Origin: Nocardioides humi | GTDB lineage: Bacteria > Actinomycetota > Actinomycetes > Propionibacteriales > Nocardioidaceae | Length of the DNA: 64,000 bases | Direction of reading: 5' to 3' | NCBI RefSeq assembly: GCF_006494775.1 | Contig: NZ_CP041146.1 | Span: 2,418,001 to 2,482,000 of the forward strand | Shown here: piece by piece, positions 37,100-45,182 of the stretch | Position numbering within the stretch: the first letter of the stretch is position 1 | Layout: each line of letters begins with the position of its first letter | The notes under the pieces: generated by a model | What the model saw: the letters and a program-made list of their open reading frames with translations, nothing else | The model's database searches: none | What the model was told of the DNA's origin: nothing | Translations under genes and position numbers: made by a program

Positions 37100-38190
37100 G
37101 CCGGGACCTCCTCGAGGCTGCGCAGCATCCGGTGCCGCTCGGCGAGCTCCCGCTCCACATCGAGCCTGGACGCGGCGTACGTGCTCGCGAAGACGTCGTC
37201 CAGGTCCGGATCGGGGATCGCGCGACACTCCTCACGGACCCGGAGCGCCAGCTGCTCGGCCTCCGCCTGCACGTCGTCGAAGAAGTCGGCCGGTACGCCG
37301 GAGGCACGGAGGATCCGGTCGACCCGGTCGATCGGGTCGCGGGCGGTCCAGTCCGCGACCTCGTCGTCGGACCGGTAGCGCGTGGGATCGTCCGAGCTGC
37401 TGTGACCGGCGCGGCGATAGGTCACGGCCTCGACCAGCGCCGGCCCCTTCCCGGCACGGACCAGCTCGGCTGCCGCGGCGGTGACGGCGTGAACGGCGAG
37501 CACGTCGTTGCCGTCCACCACGAACGAGGCGATGCCGAACCCGGCGGCCCGTTGGTGCACCGAGGTCCTCATCTGCAGCGCCGCAGGGGTCGAGATGGCC
37601 CACTGGTTGTTCTGGCAGAGGAACAGCAACGGCAGGGATGCGGCGGCCGACCAGTTGAGCGCCTCGTTGACATCGCCCTGGCTGGACGCACCGTCCCCGA
37701 AGTAGGCCACGACCAGCTCGTCGCTCCCGGCCAGCCGGGCGCCGGCGGCGTACCCCGTGGCGTGGAGTGTCTGGGTGCCGAGAACCAGGGAGTAGAGATG
37801 GAAACGACGCTCGGCGACGTCCCAGCCGCCGTGCGTGCATCCGCGCCACTGCGCAAGGAGCTCGCTCGGGCGCACGCCACGATGCAGGGCGACGGCGTGC
37901 TCCCGGTAGCTGGGGAACACCATGTCGGTCTGTCTCAGGGCCTGCGCCGACCCGACCTGGGCCGCCTCCTGGCCCCAGGCCATCAGCCACAGGCTGAGCT
38001 CGCCCTGCCGCTGGAGGGCGAGTGCCTCGTGGTCCAGCCGGCGTGCGAGGACCATGTCGCGGTAGCAGGTCCGGGCGAGCTCCACGTCGATGCCGTGCCG
38101 GGCGCCGTCCTCGGTGACGGACCCGTCGGGACGGACGAACTGCAATGGCTGAGGGCTAGCTGGTCGCGCGACCGGCGGAGGGACGGACAT
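37096..38190 (-). CDS. 2-oxoacid dehydrogenase E1 alpha subunit
   Basis: This 364-residue protein carries the thiamine diphosphate-binding motif GDGASSQGDVNEALNW at residues 165-180. It also has the conserved segments MVLARRLDHEALALQRQGE, FPSYREHAVAL and YRRAGHSSSDDPTRYRSDDE (phosphorylation-loop equivalent). It resembles BkdA-type E1alpha. The ATG at 38190 follows AAGGAG at the right spacing; a GTG six bases earlier is too close to the ribosome site. A 144-base gap separates it from the crotonase gene, so an internal promoter is possible. Confidence 0.9.
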   Translation of the reverse strand: MSVPPPVARPASPQPLQFVRPDGSVTEDGARHGIDVELARTCYRDMVLARRLDHEALALQRQGELSLWLMAWGQEAAQVGSAQALRQTDMVFPSYREHAVALHRGVRPSELLAQWRGCTHGGWDVAERRFHLYSLVLGTQTLHATGYAAGARLAGSDELVVAYFGDGASSQGDVNEALNWSAAASLPLLFLCQNNQWAISTPAALQMRTSVHQRAAGFGIASFVVDGNDVLAVHAVTAAAAELVRAGKGPALVEAVTYRRAGHSSSDDPTRYRSDDEVADWTARDPIDRVDRILRASGVPADFFDDVQAEAEQLALRVREECRAIPDPDLDDVFASTYAASRLDVERELAERHRMLRSLEEVPA

Positions 38191-38334
38191 GAGCACTGCT
38201 CCTTGCCTGTGGGCACGGGGGTGAGAGGCACGCCCACGGCGATACCGGAGATCGTCCGGTCGCTCGGGTTCGGCGTGGCTCCAGCCTGACGGGGAGCGCC
38301 GCGAGCCGGGATCACCCGTTCGGGGACCATCTGC

Positions 38335-39117
38335 TCACCACCTGACGCGGCGGCCCTCCGCGAACGCCCGTGGCCCCGCCTGGCCCGCCTCCCCGGCCCG
38401 CAGCCGGTGCCACTCGGCATCGCTCACCTCGCGACGGGGTCGCTCGAGGAGCCGCTCGCCACCGACGGCGGTGTAGAAGGCACGCTTGAGGGCATGCAGT
38501 GCCTCCGGTGAGCGGCTGGCGAGGTCCGCCGCCAGATCGAGTGCTCGCGTCAGCACCTCGGCGCGCGGAGCCACGAGGTTGACCAGGCCGCGCTGCCACG
38601 CCTCGCGGGCCGACACCGGCCGGGCGGTGGCCATCCACTCGAACGCGACCTTGGTGCCGACATGCTCGGCGAGACGCACGGTCCCGCCCATGCTCGGGAA
38701 GAGACCGTGCCGGATCTCGGTGTAGACCAGCTGGGCGTCCTGGTCCGCGACCACCAGGTCGCACGCGAGCAGCAGCTCGGCTCCCCCGGCGTACGCGGAG
38801 CCCGTGACGGCCGCGATGACCGGCTGTGGCACCCAGTGGTTCACCAGGCCGAGGAAGCCCCACTGCTCCTGGCCCTCCGCGTTCGGCGTCCTGCCGGCGG
38901 CGACCTCCTTGAGGTCGGCCCCCGAGCAGAACGCTCCGTCGCCGCCGGCGGCCACGACAACAGCCCGAACCTGCTCGTCGGCCGCCGCCTGCTCGAGCGC
39001 CTCTCCCATCGCCGTGGCCATCGCACGGTTCACCGCGTTGTGCACCGCGGGGCGGTTCAAGGTCAGGAGCAGCACCGGTCCGCGGCGGTCGAGGAGGAGC
39101 GGTGGCTCACCGGTCAC
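38335..39117 (-). CDS. Enoyl-CoA hydratase/isomerase (crotonase) family protein
   Basis: This 260-residue protein has the crotonase fold. The CoA-binding and oxyanion segments are HNAVNRAMATAM, FCSGADLKEVAAG and AYAGGAELLLACDLVVAD. Acidic residues are present in both catalytic positions of true hydratases (Glu of GGAELLL and Glu of YTEIRHGLFPSMGGT). Hydration of an enoyl-CoA is therefore likely, although a retro-aldol (feruloyl-CoA hydratase/lyase-like) reaction is possible in an aromatic pathway. The GTG start at 39117 overlaps the stop of the upstream hydrolase by four bases. Confidence 0.85.
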   Translation of the reverse strand: MTGEPPLLLDRRGPVLLLTLNRPAVHNAVNRAMATAMGEALEQAAADEQVRAVVVAAGGDGAFCSGADLKEVAAGRTPNAEGQEQWGFLGLVNHWVPQPVIAAVTGSAYAGGAELLLACDLVVADQDAQLVYTEIRHGLFPSMGGTVRLAEHVGTKVAFEWMATARPVSAREAWQRGLVNLVAPRAEVLTRALDLAADLASRSPEALHALKRAFYTAVGGERLLERPRREVSDAEWHRLRAGEAGQAGPRAFAEGRRVRW

Positions 39118-40241
39118 GCGCGGAGCTTGTCGGCGAACCAGTCGGCCATGTGGGCGACGGCGTAGGCCTGGTGGTCGTAGCTGCAGTGCAGACGGCCGGC
39201 GGCATCGTAGATCTGGACCGTCACGTCGTCCACCGTGAGTGCGTCCACGAACCTGCGAGCGCCCTCGATGTCCATGATCAGGTCCTGCGTCCCGTGCATG
39301 ACGTAGACGGGCACGTCGATCTTGTCGGCGACACCGTCGAGGGTGAACCTGGCCAGCTTCTCCCTGGCCTCCGCGTCGTCACGGGAGCCGGTCAGCCACT
39401 GCAGCTGCGCCTGGAGCGGCGGGTACCACTCGTAGAAGTCGGTGAGGATGCTCCAGGTCCCGCACCATGCGGCGACCGCCTTGACCCGCGGCTCGAAGGC
39501 CGCGACGCGTGGGGCGTAGTAGCCACCCAGGCTCACGCCCGCGACACCGATACGGTCCATGTCGACGTCCGGGAAGGTCTGCAGGTGGTCCAGCACCGCC
39601 GCGGCCGGCACCTCGTAGTCATGACGGCTGTAGATCTGCTTGAACCGCAGTGAGCTGCCCCGGCCCGGGGTGTCGACGAGCACGAGGTTCATGTCACGTG
39701 CCGGGAACTGGCTGCCTCCGAGGAAGTAGAGCTCCTCCGCCCAGGAGTCGGCCCCGCCGAGGAAGAGCACCGTGGACCGACGCCTGCCCGACGTGTCCGG
39801 ACGCACGAGATAGCCGTCCAGGGTCTGACCGTTCTCGTACGGGACATGGATGCGCTCGATCCTGCCGCCCTGGTGGCCCGCCGCGTCCTGGAAGCATCGG
39901 GTGCCCTCCGTGTACGCCTCGACCCGACTCTCGTGGTCGGACGGGAGGAAGAACTCCGAGTGCCGCCAGTAGCTGCCCGCGCGGAACAGTGCCGCCGCAC
40001 CCGTCACGACGTGGCCCGCGTCGATCTGGTCCCGCCCGTGCCGGGCCAGGTCGACGGCCGTCTGCCGCCACTCGCGATGCCAGACGTCGTCATCGGTGCT
40101 GTCCCCGATCCGCGCTGCGGTCCGCGCGCACTCGAAGAGGTCGGCACCGCCGACGGGCACCTGCGCCAGGAGGCGCATCGTCTGCAGGGACCAGTCCTCG
40201 TGCTGCGGGAAGAGCTCGATGAGCTGGAGTTCGTCGGTCAC
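39114..40241 (-). CDS. Alpha/beta hydrolase related to 2,6-dihydroxypseudooxynicotine hydrolase
   Basis: This 375-residue protein has a helical N-terminal cap of about 120 residues and an alpha/beta-hydrolase core. The nucleophile is Ser237 in GVAGVSLGGYYA, the acid is in MHGTQDLIMD, and the catalytic His is in AAGRLHCSYDH near residue 355. The order and segments resemble the C-C bond hydrolase that cleaves 2,6-dihydroxypseudooxynicotine and related dipeptidyl-peptidase-like family members. Its role here may be to cleave an acyl-aromatic or vinylogous ketone intermediate. The GTG at 40241 has GAAAGG upstream. It is translationally coupled to the crotonase gene. Confidence 0.72.
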   Translation of the reverse strand: MTDELQLIELFPQHEDWSLQTMRLLAQVPVGGADLFECARTAARIGDSTDDDVWHREWRQTAVDLARHGRDQIDAGHVVTGAAALFRAGSYWRHSEFFLPSDHESRVEAYTEGTRCFQDAAGHQGGRIERIHVPYENGQTLDGYLVRPDTSGRRRSTVLFLGGADSWAEELYFLGGSQFPARDMNLVLVDTPGRGSSLRFKQIYSRHDYEVPAAAVLDHLQTFPDVDMDRIGVAGVSLGGYYAPRVAAFEPRVKAVAAWCGTWSILTDFYEWYPPLQAQLQWLTGSRDDAEAREKLARFTLDGVADKIDVPVYVMHGTQDLIMDIEGARRFVDALTVDDVTVQIYDAAGRLHCSYDHQAYAVAHMADWFADKLRA

Positions 40242-40344
40242 GTGCCGGCCTTTCTCGAAGGATGGGAGCACCACCCTCTCCGGGGCGGCCCTCGGGTCGC
40301 AGGACCCCTTCGGGTACTTCCCGCCGGGCCCGGACGCCGGGCGC

Positions 40345-41514
40345 TCAGAGGCCGTCGAGGTCGGCCCACGCCGTTCCGGCGGCGATCGCCGCGCGGTGGG
40401 CCACCAGCCGCTTGGCGGAGTTCACACAGAGGGCACCGACCAGCCGGTCGGCGGTGCCGTAGACGACCTCCAGCCGGCCGTCGGCGGCATTCAAGACCTT
40501 CGCCCGGTCCGCGCCCTCCGTGCTCCCGACGAACCGCAGGTTGGCCGACCACTGGTCCGACCACACGAACGGTACGGCGGCGTACGGCTCGGGATGACCG
40601 AGCAGCGTCGCGGCCGCGTGCCAGCCCTGCTCCGCCGCCGTCGTCCAGTGCTCGACACGCAGATGTCGGCCGTACAGCTCGTGGCGCCAGCGCGCCACGT
40701 CGCCGGCGGCGACGACTCCGGGTGCCGACGTGCGCAGGGTCGCGTCGCAGACGACGCCGGCGTCGACATCGAGCCCACTGCCCGCCAGCCAGTCCGTCGC
40801 GGGGGCCACGCCCACCCCGGCCACGACCGCGTCGGCGAGGATCGATCCACCATCAGTGGTCTCCACCCGGACCGCGCCGGGCTTGCCGTGCACCTCGGAG
40901 ACACGGGCGCCACAGCGAAGGTCCACACCGTGTGCGGCGTGGAGCTCGGCGACCCACGCACCGGCCTCGGAGCCGAGGTGACGGTAGAGCGGCACCGGGT
41001 CGTTCTCGAGAACGACGACCTCGACCCCCCGTGCCCGGGCCGCCGCGGCGATCTCGAGCCCGATGAACCCCGCACCGACGATGCACAGCCGGCGGGAGCC
41101 GATCACCGCGTCGTGGACCGCCGCGAAGTCGTCGACCGTCCGAAGCATGTGCACCAGGGGCGAGGATGCGACCGGACCGGAACGGCGAGGCGCAGCCCCG
41201 GTCGCGATCACCAGGCCGTCGTACGACATCGTCGCCTGCCCGACCCTCAGCTCGCGGCGTACCGGGTCGAGCGCGGAGGCGGGCGTGCCGAGCAGGAGCT
41301 CGATGCCCCGCTCCTCGTACCACGCCCGGTCGTGCAGCTCCGTCGCCGCGAGGCTCCCCGACTGGAGTGCCTGCTTGGAGAGCGGCGGCCGGTCGTAGGG
41401 CAGGTGGGTCTCGGCGCCGACCAGCGTCAGCCGCCCGGCGAAGCCGAGGTCTCGGAGGCGCTCGACCGCACGCACTGCGGCGATCGAGCCTCCGACCACG
41501 ATGACACGGTCCAC
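40345..41514 (-). CDS. NAD(P)H-dependent ferredoxin reductase
   Basis: This 389-residue flavoprotein has an FAD-binding motif at the N-terminus (VIVVGGSIAAVRAVERLRDL) and an NAD(P)-binding motif at about residues 145-175 (CIVGAGFIGLEIAAAARARG). The ATG-led second FAD segment contains VVAAGDVARW. It matches the rubredoxin/ferredoxin reductases (BphA4/ThcD type) that feed Rieske oxygenases and P450s. The ferredoxin gene ends two bases upstream, so the pair is co-expressed. It could serve the Rieske dioxygenase in the same array or the P450 at 33634. Confidence 0.9.
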   Translation of the reverse strand: MDRVIVVGGSIAAVRAVERLRDLGFAGRLTLVGAETHLPYDRPPLSKQALQSGSLAATELHDRAWYEERGIELLLGTPASALDPVRRELRVGQATMSYDGLVIATGAAPRRSGPVASSPLVHMLRTVDDFAAVHDAVIGSRRLCIVGAGFIGLEIAAAARARGVEVVVLENDPVPLYRHLGSEAGAWVAELHAAHGVDLRCGARVSEVHGKPGAVRVETTDGGSILADAVVAGVGVAPATDWLAGSGLDVDAGVVCDATLRTSAPGVVAAGDVARWRHELYGRHLRVEHWTTAAEQGWHAAATLLGHPEPYAAVPFVWSDQWSANLRFVGSTEGADRAKVLNAADGRLEVVYGTADRLVGALCVNSAKRLVAHRAAIAAGTAWADLDGL

Positions 41515-41515
41515 G

Positions 41516-41719
41516 TCACTCCGTCACGAGCGCGAGTGCCTTGGCCGGGCAGGCCCGGACAGCAGCCTCGACGACAGCGCGCTGGTCGGGTGTCGGGTGG
41601 GCCTCGAGCACGACCACCTTGCCGATCTCCTCGTTGAGGTCGAAGACGGCAGGTGCCTCCATCAGGCAGCACGCGTAGCCCTGGCAGGCATCGAGGTCGG
41701 CGGCGACGGTGAGTGACAT
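41516..41719 (-). CDS. [3Fe-4S]-type ferredoxin
   Basis: This 67-residue protein has the short single-cluster pattern of actinobacterial P450/dioxygenase ferredoxins: DACQGYACC near the N-terminus and ACPAKAL near the C-terminus. The fourth ligand position of a [4Fe-4S] cluster is Tyr in CQGYACC, so a [3Fe-4S] cluster is likely. An extra Cys follows at the usual Met position (CQGxAxC pattern), which is unusual. The gene sits between the amidohydrolase and reductase genes. Comparable ferredoxins carry electrons to phenanthrene-type dioxygenases in Nocardioides. Confidence 0.88.
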   Translation of the reverse strand: MSLTVAADLDACQGYACCLMEAPAVFDLNEEIGKVVVLEAHPTPDQRAVVEAAVRACPAKALALVTE

Positions 41720-41734
41720 GTCCAGATCCTTCGG

Positions 41735-42937
41735 CTAGTGCGAGTCCAGGAGGTGGGGCAGGTCGGGCGTGACGACGGCGAGTCGGGCCGCCCGCGGCGT
41801 GTTGCGGCTGCGCAGCGCGCGCACCTGTCCCCGGGTGACGACCGCGCTGATCCCGGGCAGGTCACCGAGCGCGAGAGCGCCGAGCGCGTCGTCGGCCCGC
41901 GATCCCCACGGCGCGTCCATGACGACCAGGTCCGCGGCCCTGCCCGGGGCCACCAGCCCGGCGTCCAGGTCCCAGACGCGGGCGCAGTTGCCCGATGCGG
42001 CCGACCAGACGAGAGCCGGGTCCATCGGCGCGAGGGACGACAGCTCGGCCACGGTCTTGAGCACACCCAACGGCATCACCCCGGTGCCCGTCGGCGTGTC
42101 CGAGCCGATCACCACCCGGCTGAACCGGCCTGCGGCCACCGCCTTCCGCAGGATGCGCACGGCCGAGCTGAGGTTGCCGGCCTGGACCAGCTGGAGCGCC
42201 ATGTCCGTCTCCTCGATGATCCGGTCCACGCCGGCCTCGTCGAGTGACGTGGGACCGCCGTTGACGTGTCCGCACACATCGGGCCGGAGCCGGAGCAGGT
42301 GCTCCGGAGTGATCGGCTGGCTGCCGGGGATGCTGGCACCGCCGGAATGGCACATGACCGTCACACCGTGCTGCTGGGCCCAGCGCACCTGCGGCTCGCC
42401 GTCCGCCGGGTCCGCATAGAGACCGAAGCCGAACTTCGCCAGCCGGACCCCGGCCTGCTGGAGCTCCGCGAAGTCCTCCTCCGTCAGGTCCGGCTCGAGG
42501 ACGACGGCCCCGGCATGAACCGTCATGCCGCCGGGGGCGAAGTTGTCGAAGCAGGTCTTCGCGGCGATCGCCAGCGCCTTGACTCCGGTTCGGTGATGCG
42601 GGCGGCCCTGTGCATGGATCTCCCCCGGCGAGATCACGCTGGTGATGCCGCCGTGCACGTAGCTCGCGAGGAAGTCCACCGTCTTCTGCCGGGGCGTGTA
42701 GTCGCCGAGTACGACATGGCAGTGCGAGTCGATCAGACCCGGCGCGACCGTCGAGCCGAGGGCGTCGACGACGACGTCCGCGCCGGCGACCGCTGCAGCG
42801 AGGTCGCCGGCGCGACCAACATGGGAGATCAGTCCGTCGGTGCAGATGAGGGTGTCGACGTCATCGAGCACCGGTTGCCCGTGATCCCCGGACAGGACCG
42901 CGCCGGCGTTCACGATCGCCAGGACCTGACCGGTCAC
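41735..42937 (-). CDS. Enamidase-like amidohydrolase
   Basis: This 400-residue protein of the amidohydrolase superfamily has the metal-binding HxH (His72, His74 in DSHCHVVLGDYTPRQKT) and later acidic ligand (VVIGSDTPTGTGVMP). A region with GGITSVISPGEIHAQGRPHH and VKALAIAAKTC also matches. The layout, especially the YTPRQKT, EIHxxGRPxx and LAIAA segments, resembles the enamidase of anaerobic nicotinate breakdown, which hydrolyses a cyclic enamide. Ring-opening of a lactam or imide is therefore plausible. The GTG at 42937 overlaps the stop of the AA_synth gene. An imidazolonepropionase or related deaminase role cannot be excluded. Confidence 0.72.
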   Translation of the reverse strand: MTGQVLAIVNAGAVLSGDHGQPVLDDVDTLICTDGLISHVGRAGDLAAAVAGADVVVDALGSTVAPGLIDSHCHVVLGDYTPRQKTVDFLASYVHGGITSVISPGEIHAQGRPHHRTGVKALAIAAKTCFDNFAPGGMTVHAGAVVLEPDLTEEDFAELQQAGVRLAKFGFGLYADPADGEPQVRWAQQHGVTVMCHSGGASIPGSQPITPEHLLRLRPDVCGHVNGGPTSLDEAGVDRIIEETDMALQLVQAGNLSSAVRILRKAVAAGRFSRVVIGSDTPTGTGVMPLGVLKTVAELSSLAPMDPALVWSAASGNCARVWDLDAGLVAPGRAADLVVMDAPWGSRADDALGALALGDLPGISAVVTRGQVRALRSRNTPRAARLAVVTPDLPHLLDSH

Positions 42938-43500
42938 GACTGCGCCTCACCCAGGGTCATGCCGCCGACGCGGGCGTTGATCCGCCCACGGTTGCTGACG
43001 GCGACGATCACGACCAGCTCGTCGGGAGCCGGGCCCGCCGGAATGCTGACCTCGACGGCGTCGTAGTGGCTGCGCACCCAGATCTCGTCCTTGAACGCCA
43101 GCGGGACGTCGATCGTCGCGCCCGGGCCGGCCATCTTGGTGGTCGAGGTGATCCACGCCCTGCCACCGCCGACGGCCTCTCGGAACGCGTCGCCGAACAC
43201 GGAGGTGACCGCGGCGTTCACGTGCTCCTGCTCACCGGCGGTACCGACGAGGCCGGCCTTGCCGTAGCTCTGCACGGGCGCCTCCAGGAGCGCCGCGGCG
43301 CGCCTGCCGAGCTCACTCCCGACCTCGGCCGAGGCCGCCACGATCGGGGAGAGGTTCTCGACGTATCCCGCGCCGGCGAACGGGTTCGCGTAGATGCCGC
43401 ACACCGCCACCTTGCGCAGCGGACCGTCCTCGTCCGAGCGGCCGAGCACGAGCCGCAGCTCCTCCACGTGGCTGACGATCCTACGGAGCTCGAGACTCAC
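42934..43500 (-). CDS. AA_synth (PF06684) family protein
   Basis: This 188-residue protein resembles the family called amino-acid synthesis protein (formerly DUF1185), whose function is unproven. Segments LRKVAVCGIYANPFAGAGY, SYGKAGLVGTAGEQEH, GGGRAWITSTTKMAGPG and the ASNRGRINARVGG-like C-terminus are characteristic. The GTG at 43500 has AGGAAGGAAG upstream; a longer upstream extension is possible. The gene is coupled to the amidohydrolase (GTGA overlap), which suggests a shared substrate. Confidence 0.75.
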   Translation of the reverse strand: MSLELRRIVSHVEELRLVLGRSDEDGPLRKVAVCGIYANPFAGAGYVENLSPIVAASAEVGSELGRRAAALLEAPVQSYGKAGLVGTAGEQEHVNAAVTSVFGDAFREAVGGGRAWITSTTKMAGPGATIDVPLAFKDEIWVRSHYDAVEVSIPAGPAPDELVVIVAVSNRGRINARVGGMTLGEAQS

Positions 43501-43597
43501 GGCACTTCCTTCCTGTCCTGGCATGCGCGGCGCGCATACCCCTCGGGCGGCTCACGCTAGGAGGGCACGGCGCATGACGGCGTCCCCCCACTGGGGT

Positions 43598-44374
43598 CTA
43601 TTGGCGTCCGCCGTCGGTGCGCATGACCGTCCCGGTGACGACTCGGCTCGCCACCGGGTCGGCGAGATGGACGTATGCCGGCGCGTGGTCGGCCGGTAGC
43701 GGCAGCACCCCCAGGGCGGTGCCCGCCCGGATCCTCTCGTCGCGGCCGGCCACCTCCGCGGTCGTGGTGCGCTGGTCGAGCGACGCCAGGCCGCCGAGCC
43801 GGGTCTGGGCCGTGCCGCCCGGAGCGACGCCGTTGACCCGCACCCGGGGAGCGAGCTCGGAGGCGAGGTGGACCACGACACCGTGCAGCGCAGCCTTGGA
43901 GCTTCCATAGAGGACGCCACCTCCTTCGGCGCGGTAGGCGGCGCCCGAGACCGTCAGCGTGATCGAGCCGCGCGCACGGCTGAGGTGGTCGTGTGCCGCG
44001 CGGATCGCCAGCAGGGCGCTGAGCACGTTGCGGCGCCAGATCTCCATCGCCGCTCGCTCGAGACGGTCGGCGTCCAGGTCGAGGATCGACTGGTAGAAGT
44101 CGAAGCTGCCGACGATGCACGCCAGGTGGTCGAGCGAACCACGACGGGATGCGGCCTCGACCGCCGCGGCCAGCACCTTCGGGTCTCCCGCGTCGCCCAC
44201 CATCGCCTCGACCGCGTCGCCATGCGCTGCGGCGACGTCGGAGGCCCTCTCATCGTCGTACTCGACCACGGTCACGTGACCGCCCTCGGCGACGAAGGCA
44301 TCCACGACAGCACGGCCGATCCCGGACCCGCCCCCGGTCACGAGCAGGGAGAGGCCGGACAGCCGGGCGGTCAT
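43598..44374 (-). CDS. SDR, cis-dihydrodiol dehydrogenase-like
   Basis: This 258-residue short-chain dehydrogenase has the nucleotide loop VTGGGSGIGRAVVDAF near residue 12, the catalytic Ser in LTVSGAAY and the YGSSKAALHG Tyr/Lys. The sequence has the layout of BphB/HcaB-type cis-dihydrodiol dehydrogenases, which aromatise the dioxygenase product to a catechol. Its position directly downstream of the Rieske dioxygenase genes supports this role. The ATG at 44374 overlaps the stop of the small upstream gene by four bases. A 97-base gap follows it. Confidence 0.85.
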   Translation of the reverse strand: MTARLSGLSLLVTGGGSGIGRAVVDAFVAEGGHVTVVEYDDERASDVAAAHGDAVEAMVGDAGDPKVLAAAVEAASRRGSLDHLACIVGSFDFYQSILDLDADRLERAAMEIWRRNVLSALLAIRAAHDHLSRARGSITLTVSGAAYRAEGGGVLYGSSKAALHGVVVHLASELAPRVRVNGVAPGGTAQTRLGGLASLDQRTTTAEVAGRDERIRAGTALGVLPLPADHAPAYVHLADPVASRVVTGTVMRTDGGRQ

Positions 44375-44664
44375 GCCCCGGGAGTCCGGGCCAGCAGCTC
44401 GGTGATGAGCTCCGGCTCCTGGTAGCTCAGGCAGTCGAGCGCGACGGCGTCGAGGTGGATCACCGTTCCCCGGCGCGGTGACCAGATCTCGAGCCGCACG
44501 CCGTTGCGTGTGTGCGCCTTGCGCACGACCACGTCCGCGAACTCGTTGGCGACCACGATCGGTCCGTCGTTGTCGGTCCCCTGCGGCACCTCGGCCGCCG
44601 ACGGGGTCGGCGGGCGGCTGGCGCCCGGAGTGGCAGGCGGTTCCATGCTCGGCTCCCTGGTCAC
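44371..44664 (-). CDS. Small protein coupled to Rieske dioxygenase (97 aa, function unknown)
   Basis: This 97-residue protein has a disordered Pro/Ala-rich first third, followed by a compact region with PIVVANEFADVVVRKAH, GVRLEIWSPRRGTVIHLDAVA and ELITELLARTPG. No cysteine cluster or known cofactor motif is seen. Its GTG start at 44664 overlaps the dioxygenase beta-subunit stop and its stop overlaps the SDR start, so it is locked into the operon. Similar small proteins accompany some actinobacterial aromatic dioxygenase loci, but I know of no established role. An assembly or regulatory factor for the oxygenase is an inference. Confidence 0.65.
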   Translation of the reverse strand: MTREPSMEPPATPGASRPPTPSAAEVPQGTDNDGPIVVANEFADVVVRKAHTRNGVRLEIWSPRRGTVIHLDAVALDCLSYQEPELITELLARTPGA

Positions 44665-45182
44665 ACGAAGATGGACATGTTGTGGGCGTTGACGGTCGCC
44701 TGGTCCAGGGCGGCGAGCCGGTGCACGATCTGCCAGCTTCCGCCGGCGCGACGGAGCCGGTCACGGCGCGCGACCGAGAACAGGCTCGGCGTGGGATCCT
44801 CGCCCCGGCTCCGGTAGACCAGGCAGCTCGACAACGCCACGACCTCGCCGGCCTGCTCCCCCTCCAGGACGAGCAGGTTGGTGATGAGGTGACGTGTCCG
44901 CGACGGCGGCTGCTCGGCCCAGGCGAAGTCGGTCTCGAGTCGCTGCACCCGGATCTCCAGCGTGCGCTTGGTGTCGTCGAAGATCCGTGAGCTCGGCGAG
45001 AGCTCCCACTCCGCGAGCTTCTCGCGGGTGACCCGGACCGGCATCTCGTAGTGGGCGTCGTCCGCGAACGCCTCGAGCCAGTCACGGAACCTGCGCTCGT
45101 CCAGCGCGAGTGCCTCGCAGTGCAGGAAGTGCTGCACCGAGGCGACGACCTCGGGGTCCGCAGGCGGCAACAGGAGCGCCAT
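44661..45182 (-). CDS. Rieske dioxygenase beta subunit
   Basis: This 173-residue protein has the SnoaL-like cone fold of ring-hydroxylating dioxygenase small subunits, with the segments FLHCEALALDERRFRDWLEAF, YEMPVRVTREKL, ETDFAWAEQPPSRTRHLITN and SRGEDPTPSLFSVARRDRLR. It has no cofactor and completes an alpha3beta3 oxygenase with the alpha subunit encoded upstream. The ATG at 45182 overlaps the alpha stop by one base. The Rieske and iron sites are in the alpha chain. Confidence 0.9.
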   Translation of the reverse strand: MALLLPPADPEVVASVQHFLHCEALALDERRFRDWLEAFADDAHYEMPVRVTREKLAEWELSPSSRIFDDTKRTLEIRVQRLETDFAWAEQPPSRTRHLITNLLVLEGEQAGEVVALSSCLVYRSRGEDPTPSLFSVARRDRLRRAGGSWQIVHRLAALDQATVNAHNMSIFV

